From an uncultured Lachnospiraceae bacterium (GTDB taxonomy: Bacteria; Bacillota; Clostridia; Lachnospirales; Lachnospiraceae), in assembly GCA_900316805.1 (NCBI GenBank), contig ONEJ01000065.1, positions 28,777 to 92,776 of the forward strand: DNA of 64,000 nucleotides, given 5' to 3'. Shown here one piece after another: positions 46,355 to 54,091 of this stretch (its first letter is position 1; every line of letters starts with the position of its first letter). Both the position numbers and the translations under genes were made by a program. The notes beneath the pieces were generated by a model that did not search any database, was not told where the DNA came from, and saw only the letters and a program-made list of their open reading frames with translations.

Positions 46355-46374
46355 GGTTACTCCTTTAAACAAAT

Positions 46375-47463
46375 TTAGTAGTCAAGGGATTCCATATATT
46401 TCATATACTTGACTACCATAAGAGCAATCTTAAAGGTAATTGCATCCTCAAAAACACGAAGATCCAGTCCCGTGCTCTTCTGCAGCTTATCCAACCGGTA
46501 TACCAGCGTATTCCTGTGAATATACAGCTGTCTTGAGGTTTCCGAAACATTAAGATTGTTCTCGAAAAACTTGTTGATCGTTGACAACAATTCCTCGTCA
46601 AAATCATCCGGAGACTTGTCTCCGAAAATTTCCCGGATAAACATTTTGCACAAAGGTATCGGCAGCTGATAGATCAGACGCCCGATGCCCAGCTGGGAAT
46701 AAGCGATCACATCCTGATCCTCAAAAAAAATCTTACCCACATCAAGTGCCATACGGGCTTCCTTATAGGAGCGGGATACTTCTTTCAGTTCCCCGACGAT
46801 GGTTCCGTATGCGATATGTGTGTTGCAGCTTTTGTCTGAACGGAACAGATTAATGATCACATCTGCCGTCCGTTTCAGATCCTCATAGGTCTCATTCTCC
46901 CCCAGTTCCTTCACCACAATGATATCCTTCTCATCAACTGCAGTGACGAAATCCTTCGACTTTCCCCCGAACAGTCCCCGGATTTTTTCCAGCTCGTTGC
47001 CGTCCTTTTCCCTGTTGGTCTCCACAAGGAATACCACACGGCGCACCTCCGTCTCAATATGGAGCTTCTTGGCCCTGTTGTAGATATCTACCAAAAGCAG
47101 ATTGTCAAGAATCAGATTCTTAATAAAATTATCCTTGTCAAATCGTTCCTTGTAGGCAACCAGCAGATTCTGAATCTGGAACACCGCCATCTTGCCTATC
47201 ATATACACATCCTCGGTATCCCCGTATGCCAGAAGAATATACTCAAGCTGGTGTTCGTCAAACACCTTAAAAAACTGACATCCGGCAACCACCTGACTGT
47301 CCGCAGGCGAACCTACAAATTCCTGTGCCGGTACAACAAACTTATCCGCTTCCGGAAAGGTCGCGGCAAGAATATTTCCCTCTACATCAATTACGCATAA
47401 ATCCGTGCGTGTAATCCCTTTTAGTCCATCAATTGTGTTCTGAAGTATCTGATTGGAAATCAT
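46375..47463 (-). CDS. PucR/CdaR-type transcription regulator
   Basis: This 362-residue protein has an N-terminal sugar-diacid-recognition-like region (MISNQILQNTIDGLKGITRT to about residue 120). The middle is a GGDEF-like/CdaR domain, and a C-terminal PucR helix-turn-helix follows (NVSETSRQLYIHRNTLVYRL to the end). Such regulators respond to small carboxylic or purine-derived metabolites. A perfect palindrome lies 24 bases upstream of its start, a likely operator. It is followed by ftsE in the same direction; whether it controls those genes is unknown. Confidence 0.88.
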   Translation of the reverse strand: MISNQILQNTIDGLKGITRTDLCVIDVEGNILAATFPEADKFVVPAQEFVGSPADSQVVAGCQFFKVFDEHQLEYILLAYGDTEDVYMIGKMAVFQIQNLLVAYKERFDKDNFIKNLILDNLLLVDIYNRAKKLHIETEVRRVVFLVETNREKDGNELEKIRGLFGGKSKDFVTAVDEKDIIVVKELGENETYEDLKRTADVIINLFRSDKSCNTHIAYGTIVGELKEVSRSYKEARMALDVGKIFFEDQDVIAYSQLGIGRLIYQLPIPLCKMFIREIFGDKSPDDFDEELLSTINKFFENNLNVSETSRQLYIHRNTLVYRLDKLQKSTGLDLRVFEDAITFKIALMVVKYMKYMESLDY

Positions 47464-47486
47464 AGCCCATTCTCCTTCTCCCCAAA

Positions 47487-47510
47487 TTTGACATTTGCAT
47501 AAATGTCAAA
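47487..47510. promoter_or_regulatory. Perfect 10-bp palindrome before the PucR-type gene
   Basis: The sequence reads TTTGACATTT, GCAT, AAATGTCAAA. The size and place fit a self-regulating operator. A related palindrome, ACATTTGAAATGT with a further CAA, lies at 48385-48400 upstream of the WecG-like gene, which suggests a shared binding protein. Confidence 0.65.
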
Positions 47511-47543
47511 CTTTATTTTAAGACATTTCCTCAAAAAAATAAA

Positions 47544-47574
47544 GGGGAAATGTGCATTTTCTATACATTTCCTC
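47544..47574. terminator. Intrinsic terminator of the WecG-like gene
   Basis: Bases 47544-47553 pair with 47565-47574 around an 11-base loop. The minus-strand RNA continues with TTTATTTTTTT. T-runs also follow on the plus strand, so it may act both ways. Confidence 0.75.
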
Positions 47575-47623
47575 TTTTTTCTTTTTCAGAACTTAGTGAA
47601 TTTTTATTATTCATATTGAACAA

Positions 47624-48301
47624 TCAATGATTTTTTTCCTGTTCGTAACTGTTCAGGTGCTTCTCCAGCCTTCTGGTACGTATCAGTCTTCGCAGTCCTT
47701 CCATTAAGCGTTTTCCCGATTTATGATGTTTTCTGTCACCGACGCCATACCATAACCCCGCCGACAGCTTATCTTTGTTTTCCATAAGAAAATGCTCCTG
47801 CTCCGGGCTCGGAAGAAAACTGAGTATTACATCCGGTGTCGTGGAATTGATTTCATTCACGATGGCATCCACCGTTCCCTGACAGGTCTCCAGCGCCTCC
47901 GTACCGCCAATCACGCACTTGGGATATTGTTCCTCCAGATCTTCTTTCGCTTTCCTGGTATTCTCTTCCGTATCCCCGATGAGGAAAACCGTCTTATGAT
48001 TTCGTTCAATCCGCTTCATCATTTCATAGAAGAAATCATGATGCTCAATCTCATGCCTGCGCTGATAAGAGCCTGCACCTACGGCATCCAGTATTCCGGC
48101 CTCTGCAATAATCGTGTGCTCCACCGTTGTCAGAGCCTGGCGAACCGCTTCGTCCGTCTCCATCAGCATCAGCATATCCATATTCACTTCTTCAATTGTA
48201 TGGAACCCATGGTCAGACATCTGTTTTTCGATCTGCATGATGGTCTCACGGACCGTATAATTATCCAACGCAATTCCAGCGATATCAATCTTTTTTATCA
48301 T
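47624..48301 (-). CDS. WecG/TagA/CpsF family glycosyltransferase
   Basis: This 225-residue GT26-type enzyme begins IKKIDIAGIALDNYTVRETI and shows EVNMDMLMLMETDEAVR, EAGILDAVGAG, TVFLIGDTEENT and ILSFLPSPEQEHFL, all TagA/WecG-like. TagA adds ManNAc to the lipid-linked GlcNAc of the teichoic acid linkage unit. Here it stands alone, 16 kb from the polymer operon. The catalytic Thr/Asp positions cannot be fully judged by eye, and the usual KQE-type tail is not obvious. No clear ribosome binding site is seen. Its own terminator follows. Confidence 0.85.
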   Translation of the reverse strand: MIKKIDIAGIALDNYTVRETIMQIEKQMSDHGFHTIEEVNMDMLMLMETDEAVRQALTTVEHTIIAEAGILDAVGAGSYQRRHEIEHHDFFYEMMKRIERNHKTVFLIGDTEENTRKAKEDLEEQYPKCVIGGTEALETCQGTVDAIVNEINSTTPDVILSFLPSPEQEHFLMENKDKLSAGLWYGVGDRKHHKSGKRLMEGLRRLIRTRRLEKHLNSYEQEKNH

Positions 48302-48716
48302 AACAGGGTTAGTATATCAAAAAAGTAAACATTTGGCAAATATTCTTTTGTTCGACAATTTTCCGTTTTTTCTCTCTTTTTTTTACATTTGAAATGTCAA
48401 TCCATTTTTTGCATTTCGACTTCAATCGACAAAATTTATGATTTCTCAACAAAACAGTCGTTCTTTTTTAGCCTAAATCCACCTTGAAATAAACATGCTC
48501 CAATGTGGATAACGTGCATAACTTCGTGTATAACTTGATTTTTGGGCATTTGATCCTTTCAAATTGTGGATAACTTTTTCCCGCCCAGTCTTTGTTTTTT
48601 ACAAAATTTGTACACTTTGTATATTTGCTCTTTTTTTGTCTCCTGCAAATGAAAGATGGAGATTCATAGCTTCATTTGACGGACAATTATGAATTTTCTG
48701 CCTGCAAAGTACCAAC
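48302..48716. other. AT-rich gap of 415 bp without genes
   Basis: No coding frame or RNA gene is seen here. The gap holds T-runs, a palindrome related to the PucR operator (48385-48400), and a cluster of DnaA-box-like sites at 48504-48573. The stretch 48600-48700 is AT-rich with no clear hairpin; a terminator for the downstream amidase gene is not evident. Confidence 0.7.
48504..48573 (+). promoter_or_regulatory. Cluster of four DnaA-box-like sites
   Basis: TGTGGATAA, the complement of the DnaA box TTATCCACA, occurs exactly at 48504-48512 and 48565-48573. Two-mismatch versions, CGTGCATAA and CGTGTATAA, fall at 48513-48521 and 48525-48533. All point the same way. Chance occurrence of two perfect 9-mers in 70 bp is unlikely. 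DnaA titration or regulation is more likely than an origin, because genes on both sides run in one direction and dnaA is not near. Confidence 0.65.
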
Positions 48717-49865
48717 TTACGTCAGATTCCCCTCACTGGAATTCTGATTACCCTGTTCCTGAACGGTTTCCCCCTGTGTATTCTGTGAATTGTCTGAATT
48801 TTCCGGATTTTCGGTTTCTCCCTCCCCGGTCGGCTGTGCCGGGATAACCAGTTCTTCAATGTCTGTAAGCCCCGTATAGCCAAAGCCATGCTTCCCCGTA
48901 TAATAGGAAGCCAGCAGGTATTCATAGGTTATTCCCGGTGATGCAGATGTATCCACATATTCCTGTACTTCCGGATCCTCAAAAGCAGCCACCTTGGTGT
49001 AACCGGTCTGTCCCGACTCTCTCCGGTACAAAATCTGCTTCTGATAATAAAGTCCGGGTTCCCAGCAGAGTTTTACCGTACCATCCTCCTCCAGGGTAAC
49101 AGAGGTAAACTCCGGATCGGTATTTTTTACAAGTCCCAGATAATCTGCAATTCCCATGGCATCTGCTGCACCCAGTTTTCTCAGCTTATCGGCACTCCCC
49201 AGAAACTGTTTGCAGTCCTCCGGATTGCTCACATAGGCATGTTCCACAATCACTGCCGGAAATCCCGCAAGCTTGCTTCCCTTGATCACCTGGTAGTAAT
49301 CCGCGATGGACTTGTCGGAATATCTCGAACGATTGGCAGAATTCCGGTACATAGTTCCATTATTTTTTATGCCGCAGCTTTTCACCAGACGGTTTTGGAT
49401 ACAGCGGGCCAGATCCTTTCCATCTTTCCCAATCTCGGCATCCCATCCGCTGTTGGGATAATACACGCAAGCGCCACGAATTCTGGAGCTTTCGGCCGCA
49501 TTATTGTGCAGGCACACCAGCAAGTCTGCCTTTTTCTGTTTTGCGTTGGACACCCTTTTGTCAAGAGACAGATATTTATCCCCGGTACGGGTCAGGTAAA
49601 CCTTGACCCCGCTGTATTTCTCCAGTTCTCTTTTGCAGGCAAGGGCAATGGACAGATTCAGGTTTTTCTCATAATATTTTTTCTTCCCCCAGATTCTGCA
49701 GGCTCCGCCGTCATAGCCTCCATGGCCGGGATCTAATACGATCACCACAGGGTTTTGTGCCTGTACCTTCACTGTAGCAGCTGCATATGCTGTATCCCCC
49801 GGGTATATACCGGTAAAAAACACCAGTAATGCCAATAAAATCCACGCCTTCTTTATCCTTTGCAT
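48717..49865 (-). CDS. N-acetylmuramoyl-L-alanine amidase, secreted
   Basis: This 382-residue protein has a signal peptide (QRIKKAWILLALLVFFTGIY to about AYAA). An Amidase_3 domain follows (about 38-245) with zinc-site motif VLDPGHGGYDGG (His48), LCLHNNAA, and IVEHAYVSN with the catalytic Glu. A fibronectin-type III-like segment (about 260-345) and a Ser/Asn/Gln/Glu-rich tail complete it. It cuts the amide bond between MurNAc and the stem peptide in the cell wall. The ATG at 49865 begins the signal peptide and follows AGAGGTG. It lies downstream of the NlpC/P60 gene. Confidence 0.94.
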   Translation of the reverse strand: MQRIKKAWILLALLVFFTGIYPGDTAYAAATVKVQAQNPVVIVLDPGHGGYDGGACRIWGKKKYYEKNLNLSIALACKRELEKYSGVKVYLTRTGDKYLSLDKRVSNAKQKKADLLVCLHNNAAESSRIRGACVYYPNSGWDAEIGKDGKDLARCIQNRLVKSCGIKNNGTMYRNSANRSRYSDKSIADYYQVIKGSKLAGFPAVIVEHAYVSNPEDCKQFLGSADKLRKLGAADAMGIADYLGLVKNTDPEFTSVTLEEDGTVKLCWEPGLYYQKQILYRRESGQTGYTKVAAFEDPEVQEYVDTSASPGITYEYLLASYYTGKHGFGYTGLTDIEELVIPAQPTGEGETENPENSDNSQNTQGETVQEQGNQNSSEGNLT

Positions 49866-49917
49866 CTTCACACCTCTTCTTTTATTTTTTAATACCATCC
49901 ACCTGGTATTTACACGA

Positions 49918-49951
49918 GAACGAGCCGCACATGACACTGTACGACCCGTTC
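49918..49951. repeat. Hairpin in the NlpC-amidase gap
   Basis: Bases 49918-49931 pair with 49938-49951 (14 bp, three G-U in RNA of the minus strand). The minus-strand continuation TCGTGTAAAT has no U-run, while the plus strand continues with CTGATTTTT. It may be a weak terminator of the NlpC/P60 gene or of an unseen antisense RNA. Confidence 0.45.
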
Positions 49952-49987
49952 CTGATTTTTCTGTTCATTTCAGTCCGAAAACTTACT

Positions 49988-51259
49988 TTAGAAAATTCTT
50001 CTTACTGTCAGAATCGTTCTGTAATTAGCCGGAGAGGTAATCTTGATTCCTGAGCTCGGCGTACTTGCATGAACGATTGAATTATTGCCAATGTAGATTC
50101 CTACATGTCCGCTATAGCAGACGATATCTCCCGGCTGCATCTCCGATGTGCTGACAGCGTAACCGCAGCTTCTCATGGCGCTGGAGCTGTGGGGCAGGCT
50201 GATGCCGAATTTTGCATAAACCGACATAACGAAACCTGAGCAGTCCGCTCCGTTGGTCAGGCTTGTTCCACCATATACGTAAGGATTACCGACAAACTGG
50301 CAGGCGTAGCTTGCAACCGCCGATCCATCGGATCCACTGGGTGCTTCATAGGATGACTCCGTAGAGGAGCTGCTGCTGGAAGAAGAACTACTGCTGCTGG
50401 AAGAAGAACTACTGCTGCCGGAAGAAGAACTTCCGGAGGATGAACTTCCGGAAGAAGTCACACGATCAGCCTGCTGTGCCTTAAGAGCAGCCTCCGCTGC
50501 CGCCTTACGCTCTTCCTCTTCTCTCTTGAGACGGGCTTTCTCCTCCGCTGCGGACTCGGCGTAAGTATATTCCGTAGATAACGTAACGTAGTCAAGGGAT
50601 ACATATCCGCTTCCTTCTCCTTCGCCTGTATCTACAGATACGCCAACCCATCCGTCTTTCGACTCGTCTGTTACGGTAAGGTCATCGCCTCCCGGAACCA
50701 GGGTAATAACCTCGGACTTCTTGGATGCTTTCTTACGAACCTTTAAGGTCTCTGTCTCCACAAGAGCCACCCGGCGTCCCGCCTTCTTAGCAAGCTCCTC
50801 GTCACCAACCTTGACATAATCACTCTTTACATATCCGGTAACAGATCCGGACTTGATCTTGTACCAGTCACCCTTCCTGCCGATAACGGTTCCCACATTA
50901 TTTGTGTAAAGTTTTCCCAGAGACTTGCTCTCCGCAGATGGTTTCTTACGGATGTGAACATAATCCGTCACCGTGGCAACTGCAATATCCTCGTACTCTG
51001 ACTTCACCACCGGTGTCTCATTCTCCGAAACCTTTGGCTGCGCACTGGCTACAACCGCCTCATCTCCAACGGATGCAGCGCACTGGCTGAGTGCAAGGGA
51101 AAAGCCCGCCGTGGGAAGGGAAGCTGCAGCTGCAAGATCTGCCGTATATCCGGAAACTCCTGCCACCGGAGCAGCCTCTGCACCAAAGGCAAAGCTTCCT
51201 ACTGTCAAAACTCCTGCCAAACCGCATGCAGTCAATTTAAGTATATACTTTTGTATCAT
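49988..51259 (-). CDS. NlpC/P60 endopeptidase with SH3 domains, secreted
   Basis: This protein of about 423 residues has a signal peptide (IQKYILKLTACGLAGVLTV to about AEAAP). Two SH3b domains follow (about 95-155 and 165-225; TDYVHIRKKPSAESKSLG). Then come a charged coiled-coil stretch (EEKARLKREEEERKAAAEAA), a poly-Ser linker (about 270-300) and an NlpC/P60 domain. The domain's catalytic Cys341 (ADCSGF), His386 (GHVGIY) and His398 fit the family triad. It cuts D-Glu-to-diamino-acid bonds in stem peptides. It has a perfect sigma-A promoter and a WalR-like box, both typical for growth-linked hydrolases. Confidence 0.95.
   Translation of the reverse strand: MIQKYILKLTACGLAGVLTVGSFAFGAEAAPVAGVSGYTADLAAAASLPTAGFSLALSQCAASVGDEAVVASAQPKVSENETPVVKSEYEDIAVATVTDYVHIRKKPSAESKSLGKLYTNNVGTVIGRKGDWYKIKSGSVTGYVKSDYVKVGDEELAKKAGRRVALVETETLKVRKKASKKSEVITLVPGGDDLTVTDESKDGWVGVSVDTGEGEGSGYVSLDYVTLSTEYTYAESAAEEKARLKREEEERKAAAEAALKAQQADRVTSSGSSSSGSSSSGSSSSSSSSSSSSSSSSSSTESSYEAPSGSDGSAVASYACQFVGNPYVYGGTSLTNGADCSGFVMSVYAKFGISLPHSSSAMRSCGYAVSTSEMQPGDIVCYSGHVGIYIGNNSIVHASTPSSGIKITSPANYRTILTVRRIF
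50370..50432. repeat. Three tandem 21-bp units coding the poly-Ser linker
   Basis: Units at 50370-50390 and 50391-50411 are identical, and 50412-50432 differs by two bases. Each encodes seven Ser residues in the NlpC/P60 protein, alternating Ser codons. Such repeats gain and lose units easily, so linker length may differ between strains. Confidence 0.85.
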
Positions 51260-51302
51260 TTCTGTCCTCCAAGAATTTGAGTTTCAGTTTTTACCATTTG
51301 TT

Positions 51303-51319
51303 ATTACAAACTTGTTACA
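51303..51319 (-). promoter_or_regulatory. WalR-like box in the NlpC/P60 leader
   Basis: The minus strand reads TGTAAC, five bases, TGTAAT, matching TGTWAH-N5-TGTWAH. A third TGTAAC lies 4 bases further upstream (51324-51329). The box falls just after the predicted transcription start, which in Bacillus is the arrangement for repression, though activation from nearby sites cannot be excluded. Confidence 0.55.
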
Positions 51320-51334
51320 ATTTGTTACAACGCT

Positions 51335-51363
51335 ATTATAGCAAAGCTACGTATATGTGTCAA
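51335..51363 (-). promoter_or_regulatory. Perfect sigma-A promoter of the NlpC/P60 gene
   Basis: TTGACA (51358-51363), a 17-base spacer and TATAAT (51335-51340) on the minus strand are full consensus. Confidence 0.9.
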
Positions 51364-51374
51364 CCTCCTTTCCC

Positions 51375-51403
51375 TTGCTATTTTCTCCCTTTTGTGGCAT
51401 AAT
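51375..51403 (+). promoter_or_regulatory. Sigma-A-type promoter of the yjfB-like gene
   Basis: TTGCTA (51375-51380), 17 bases, CATAAT (51398-51403), about 58 bases before the start codon. It is back to back with the NlpC/P60 promoter. Confidence 0.65.
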
Positions 51404-51461
51404 GAAATCAGAAATAAAGAGAAACATTGATTGGAGATTTCCAACAGGAGGTGGCGTGAAT

Positions 51462-51656
51462 ATGAATATTGGATCGATCGGTCCCGCGCTCAGTGCTGTC
51501 AGTGCTTCCGAACCAAATTCCGTGGCAGGAGCCGTCAGCCTTAAGATGCTGGACAAGACATTGGATACCAGCGAGGCAATGAACGCCGGACTGGCAAAGA
51601 TGATGGAGCTTTCGGTAAATCCGAATGTTGGCAGTAATTTTGATATGTCCGTTTAA
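51462..51656 (+). CDS. YjfB-family putative motility protein
   Basis: This 64-residue protein reads MNIGSIGPALSAVSASEPNS and ends PNVGSNFDMSV, the C-terminal pattern of YjfB-like proteins, which end in a GxNxDxSV-type motif. Members occur in flagellated Firmicutes and are annotated as putative motility proteins, but their role is unknown. The start at 51462 has AGGAGG 10 bases before it; the longer frame upstream runs through the promoter. It is one of two plus-strand genes, monocistronic, with its own promoter and terminator. Confidence 0.85.
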   Translation: MNIGSIGPALSAVSASEPNSVAGAVSLKMLDKTLDTSEAMNAGLAKMMELSVNPNVGSNFDMSV

Positions 51657-51692
51657 AAAGAGGGACTGCAGTGTATGCAGTCCCTCTTTTTT
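51655..51692. terminator. Bidirectional terminator between yjfB-like and ridA
   Basis: Bases 51655-51670 pair perfectly with 51676-51691 around a 5-base loop. A-run and T-run on the two sides let it end both the plus-strand gene and ridA. Confidence 0.9.
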
Positions 51693-51717
51693 ATTCTGGT
51701 TCATTCTTCAGATAGAT

Positions 51718-52092
51718 CTACTTCTGAACAATTGCCTCTACTTCCAGCATAACGTCCTTGGGCAGGCGTGCCACCTCAACGCAGCTTCTTGCCGGATACG
51801 GTGCTGGGAAAAATTCCGCATACACCTCGTTGATTGCACCGAAATCATCCATCTCCTTAATAAATACCGTAGTTTTCACCACCTGCTCCATGCTGCAGCC
51901 GGCAGCCTCCACGAGATTCTTCATGTTGGTAAAAGCCTGTCTCGCCTGTGCCTTGGAGCCCTCCGGAATCTCTCCCGTCTCCGGAACCACCGGAATTACA
52001 CCGGATGTATATACCATTCCATTTACCTCAATTGCCTGTGAGTACGGCCCGATTGCTGCCGGAGCCTTGTCTGTACTGATCACATTCTTCAT
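51718..52092 (-). CDS. ridA: RidA-family enamine/imine deaminase
   Basis: This 124-residue protein begins KNVISTDKAPAAIGPYSQAI and has the RidA core VYTSGVIPV and the Arg of APYPARSCVEVARLP that holds the substrate carboxylate. RidA hydrolyses reactive enamines made by PLP enzymes such as threonine dehydratase. GAGGAGG precedes the start. It lies 41 bases downstream of the cvfB-like gene. Confidence 0.95.
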   Translation of the reverse strand: MKNVISTDKAPAAIGPYSQAIEVNGMVYTSGVIPVVPETGEIPEGSKAQARQAFTNMKNLVEAAGCSMEQVVKTTVFIKEMDDFGAINEVYAEFFPAPYPARSCVEVARLPKDVMLEVEAIVQK

Positions 52093-52133
52093 CTTAATAT
52101 ATCCTCCTCAAAATTAATCCTTCTGTTATTATA

Positions 52134-52967
52134 TCAGTTCTTTCGAATTTTTCCATCCTGTAAAGTAATTTTTCTTTCCTTATAGAGACGTCCCACAGCC
52201 CGCTTAAAAGCAGCTTTGCTCAGTCCCGTCTCCCGCTTGATCACCTCGGGGCTTGCCTTCTCCGTAAAGGGAAGCACGCCGGAATAAGAGTCCAGCAGCT
52301 CCAATAGCTTTTCTGCATCCGCATCCATCTGGATATAGGCCTTCTCCCGGAGGGTCAGATCCAGCTTGCCGTCAGGCTTCACCGCCGTAACCTTTGCCTC
52401 GATCACATCCCCAATCTTCAGAAAGCTGTGATCCTCCGAGTTTGCAATTCTTGCCGAATAGCGGTCATCCACCGCCACAAAAGTGCCGAAATTATCGGAA
52501 AATTCATAAACCCTTCCCCGGACGGTATCCCCCTTCTGATAAGGGGAGTCCTTGGCAAGCAGCTCGTACAGTCCCCGCATGCTGGCACAGAGGCGGCTGC
52601 TCTTGTCAATATAAAGGGTAACAAGAATCTCATCTCCTGCCTCAGGGCGGCCGATCATCTCCCGATAGGGAAGGAGCAGATCTTTTTCCAGCCCCCAGTC
52701 CAGAAATGCGCCGATTTTGCTGACTTCCCTCACCACAAGCGGGGCGTAGGACCCTACTGTCAGCTTTGGCTCGTTGGTGGTGGCAATGAGCCGGTCTTTG
52801 GAGTCTTTATATAAAAAGACCCGCACTTTCTCTCCCGGCGCAGCATCCTTCGGCACCTGCTTTGCCGGCAGCAGCACCAGATTGTCGCCTGTCATGCTGT
52901 CTGACAGATACACGCCAAAATCTACTTTCTTCCTATAATATAGCTCCTGATATTCTCCTAGCTTCAT
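52134..52967 (-). CDS. cvfB: S1-domain RNA-binding protein, CvfB family
   Basis: This 277-residue protein has three S1-like domains (about 1-60, 65-130 and 145-215; VSKIGAFLDWGLEKDLLLPY, VRGRVYEFSDNFGTFVAVDD) and a C-terminal winged helix (ASPEVIKRETGLSKAAFKRAV). CvfB binds RNA and affects virulence-factor expression in Staphylococcus; its broader role is unclear. The ATG at 52967 has AAGGAG 9 bases before it. Confidence 0.92.
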   Translation of the reverse strand: MKLGEYQELYYRKKVDFGVYLSDSMTGDNLVLLPAKQVPKDAAPGEKVRVFLYKDSKDRLIATTNEPKLTVGSYAPLVVREVSKIGAFLDWGLEKDLLLPYREMIGRPEAGDEILVTLYIDKSSRLCASMRGLYELLAKDSPYQKGDTVRGRVYEFSDNFGTFVAVDDRYSARIANSEDHSFLKIGDVIEAKVTAVKPDGKLDLTLREKAYIQMDADAEKLLELLDSYSGVLPFTEKASPEVIKRETGLSKAAFKRAVGRLYKERKITLQDGKIRKN

Positions 52968-53082
52968 TTCTTTGTTCTCCTTCATCCGAATACCAATCAA
53001 TCCTACTCTCTTGTGGTTTTCCCTGATTTCTCTGTTTTGTCTGTTTTCGTGCTTCCCTGCAATCTCATGTTCCCTGCATGTC

Positions 53083-53802
53083 TTACCCGGTTACCTGTTT
53101 ACGCAGGAATGCGATAACCGCATCCGGTCTGTCATCCTCTCCACAGAGCACTACGGTAACTCTGTCTTCCCCGATACTTACCTTCGGTGTCAGCACATCA
53201 TTCTGCAGAGCTGCCCTCCGGTATTCCACCCGGATTTCCTCTGCCCGGAAATCCTCCGGCAGATACTTCAGTGCCACCTGCACATAGCGGCTGTTATTCA
53301 TATGCTGGTTCGTATCGATAAAATATGCCGGGACCGTAAATTTCTCATGTATCTCGCATTCCTTTGGAATCTCAATCTTTCTGGAACTGCATTCCATGGG
53401 AAGCTGTGGCTCCATACCATAGGTATTTTTCATCTCCTGGGGCACTTTCACCGGTCTTCCGGTCTCGGTATCCACCAGCACCCAGACAGAATTGGCAAAT
53501 GCCAGCATCTCATCCTTCTCATCACGCAACACAAAATTTCGGTATCCATAAAAGCCCTTCATGTCGTAAGGCCAGGTCTGCACCTTAACCTTCTCTGCCA
53601 GCTTCGGCATATGTTCCATACAGAGCTGCCAGGAGGAAAGTACCCAGGCCAGATGTCTTTTCCCAAGATACTCCACGCCGAGATTCACCTTCTCGGAATG
53701 AAATACGCTGCAATCCTGAAAATAATCCATCAGCGCGATCCATGTAAGTTTTCCTTCCTGATCTACTTCACTATATCTTACTGTGCTGTCAAATTCATAC
53801 AT
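53083..53802 (-). CDS. Acyl-ACP thioesterase
   Basis: This 239-residue double hotdog-fold protein starts YEFDSTVRYSEVDQEGKLTW and contains DYFQDCSVFHSE and WVLVDTETGRPVKVP. A second hotdog half follows (FIDTNQHMNNSRYVQVALKYL), with the Asn-His-Cys/Glu-type active site of the bacterial FatA-like group. It frees fatty acids from acyl carrier protein. The start at 53802 has GGAGG 10 bases before it and overlaps the end of a truncated upstream reading frame, which suggests former coupling with a lost gene. Confidence 0.92.
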   Translation of the reverse strand: MYEFDSTVRYSEVDQEGKLTWIALMDYFQDCSVFHSEKVNLGVEYLGKRHLAWVLSSWQLCMEHMPKLAEKVKVQTWPYDMKGFYGYRNFVLRDEKDEMLAFANSVWVLVDTETGRPVKVPQEMKNTYGMEPQLPMECSSRKIEIPKECEIHEKFTVPAYFIDTNQHMNNSRYVQVALKYLPEDFRAEEIRVEYRRAALQNDVLTPKVSIGEDRVTVVLCGEDDRPDAVIAFLRKQVTG

Positions 53803-53803
53803 T

Positions 53804-54007
53804 TCACTTGTTCCTCCAAAATGATTTCCACTCCTCATTCCCCATGGTGACAAAATACCGAAGCCACACGCTCCAGGTTTCCCGGCAGGAATCCTCCTCG
53901 TGCTTCTGCATCACTTCCATGAGGCGATCCATCCTGACCTCATAGTCCGGGTCTTTGGGAAAATGTTCTTCCTCATACCGACAGCGCCATGCGCCGCAAT
54001 AAATCCG
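53804..54007 (-). pseudogene. 3' fragment of an unrecognised gene before the thioesterase
   Basis: A 67-residue open end reads IYCGAWRCRYEEEHFP and on to LMEVMQKHEEDSCRETW, then YFVTMGNEEWKSFWRNK and a stop. It has no start codon or ribosome binding site. It runs directly into one arm of a perfect palindrome at 54001, where a TAG closes the frame. The Trp/Cys/Arg-rich composition looks like real protein. The stop lies within the thioesterase's ribosome binding region, as in a coupled operon. I do not recognise the family. Confidence 0.7.
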
Positions 54008-54042
54008 CTATACTACTTCAATAACTGTAGTATAGCGGATTT
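54001..54042. repeat. Perfect 16-bp inverted repeat at the gene-fragment boundary
   Basis: Bases 54001-54016 and 54027-54042 are exact reverse complements around a 10-base loop. The left arm covers the broken end of the fragment. On the plus strand TTTT follows the right arm. It could be a terminator, a small mobile-element end or a scar of the deletion. Confidence 0.8.
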
Positions 54043-54091
54043 TGCAAAAAATTACAATTCGTTATGTAAACCAGAGCCTTCATTATGATTC

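Noticed and set aside
48302-48716. Chromosomal replication origin
   Set aside because: DnaA boxes and AT-richness fit, but dnaA, dnaN and rpmH are absent and gene direction does not switch here.
50370-50432. CRISPR-like repeat
   Set aside because: The units are contiguous without spacers and code for poly-Ser in frame.
51260-51461. c-di-AMP (ydaO) riboswitch before the NlpC/P60 gene
   Set aside because: The gap is short and holds back-to-back promoters; the conserved core motifs are not seen.
54001-54042. Complete insertion sequence or MITE
   Set aside because: Only a 42-bp palindrome is present, with no target-site duplication or transposase trace; element origin remains a guess.
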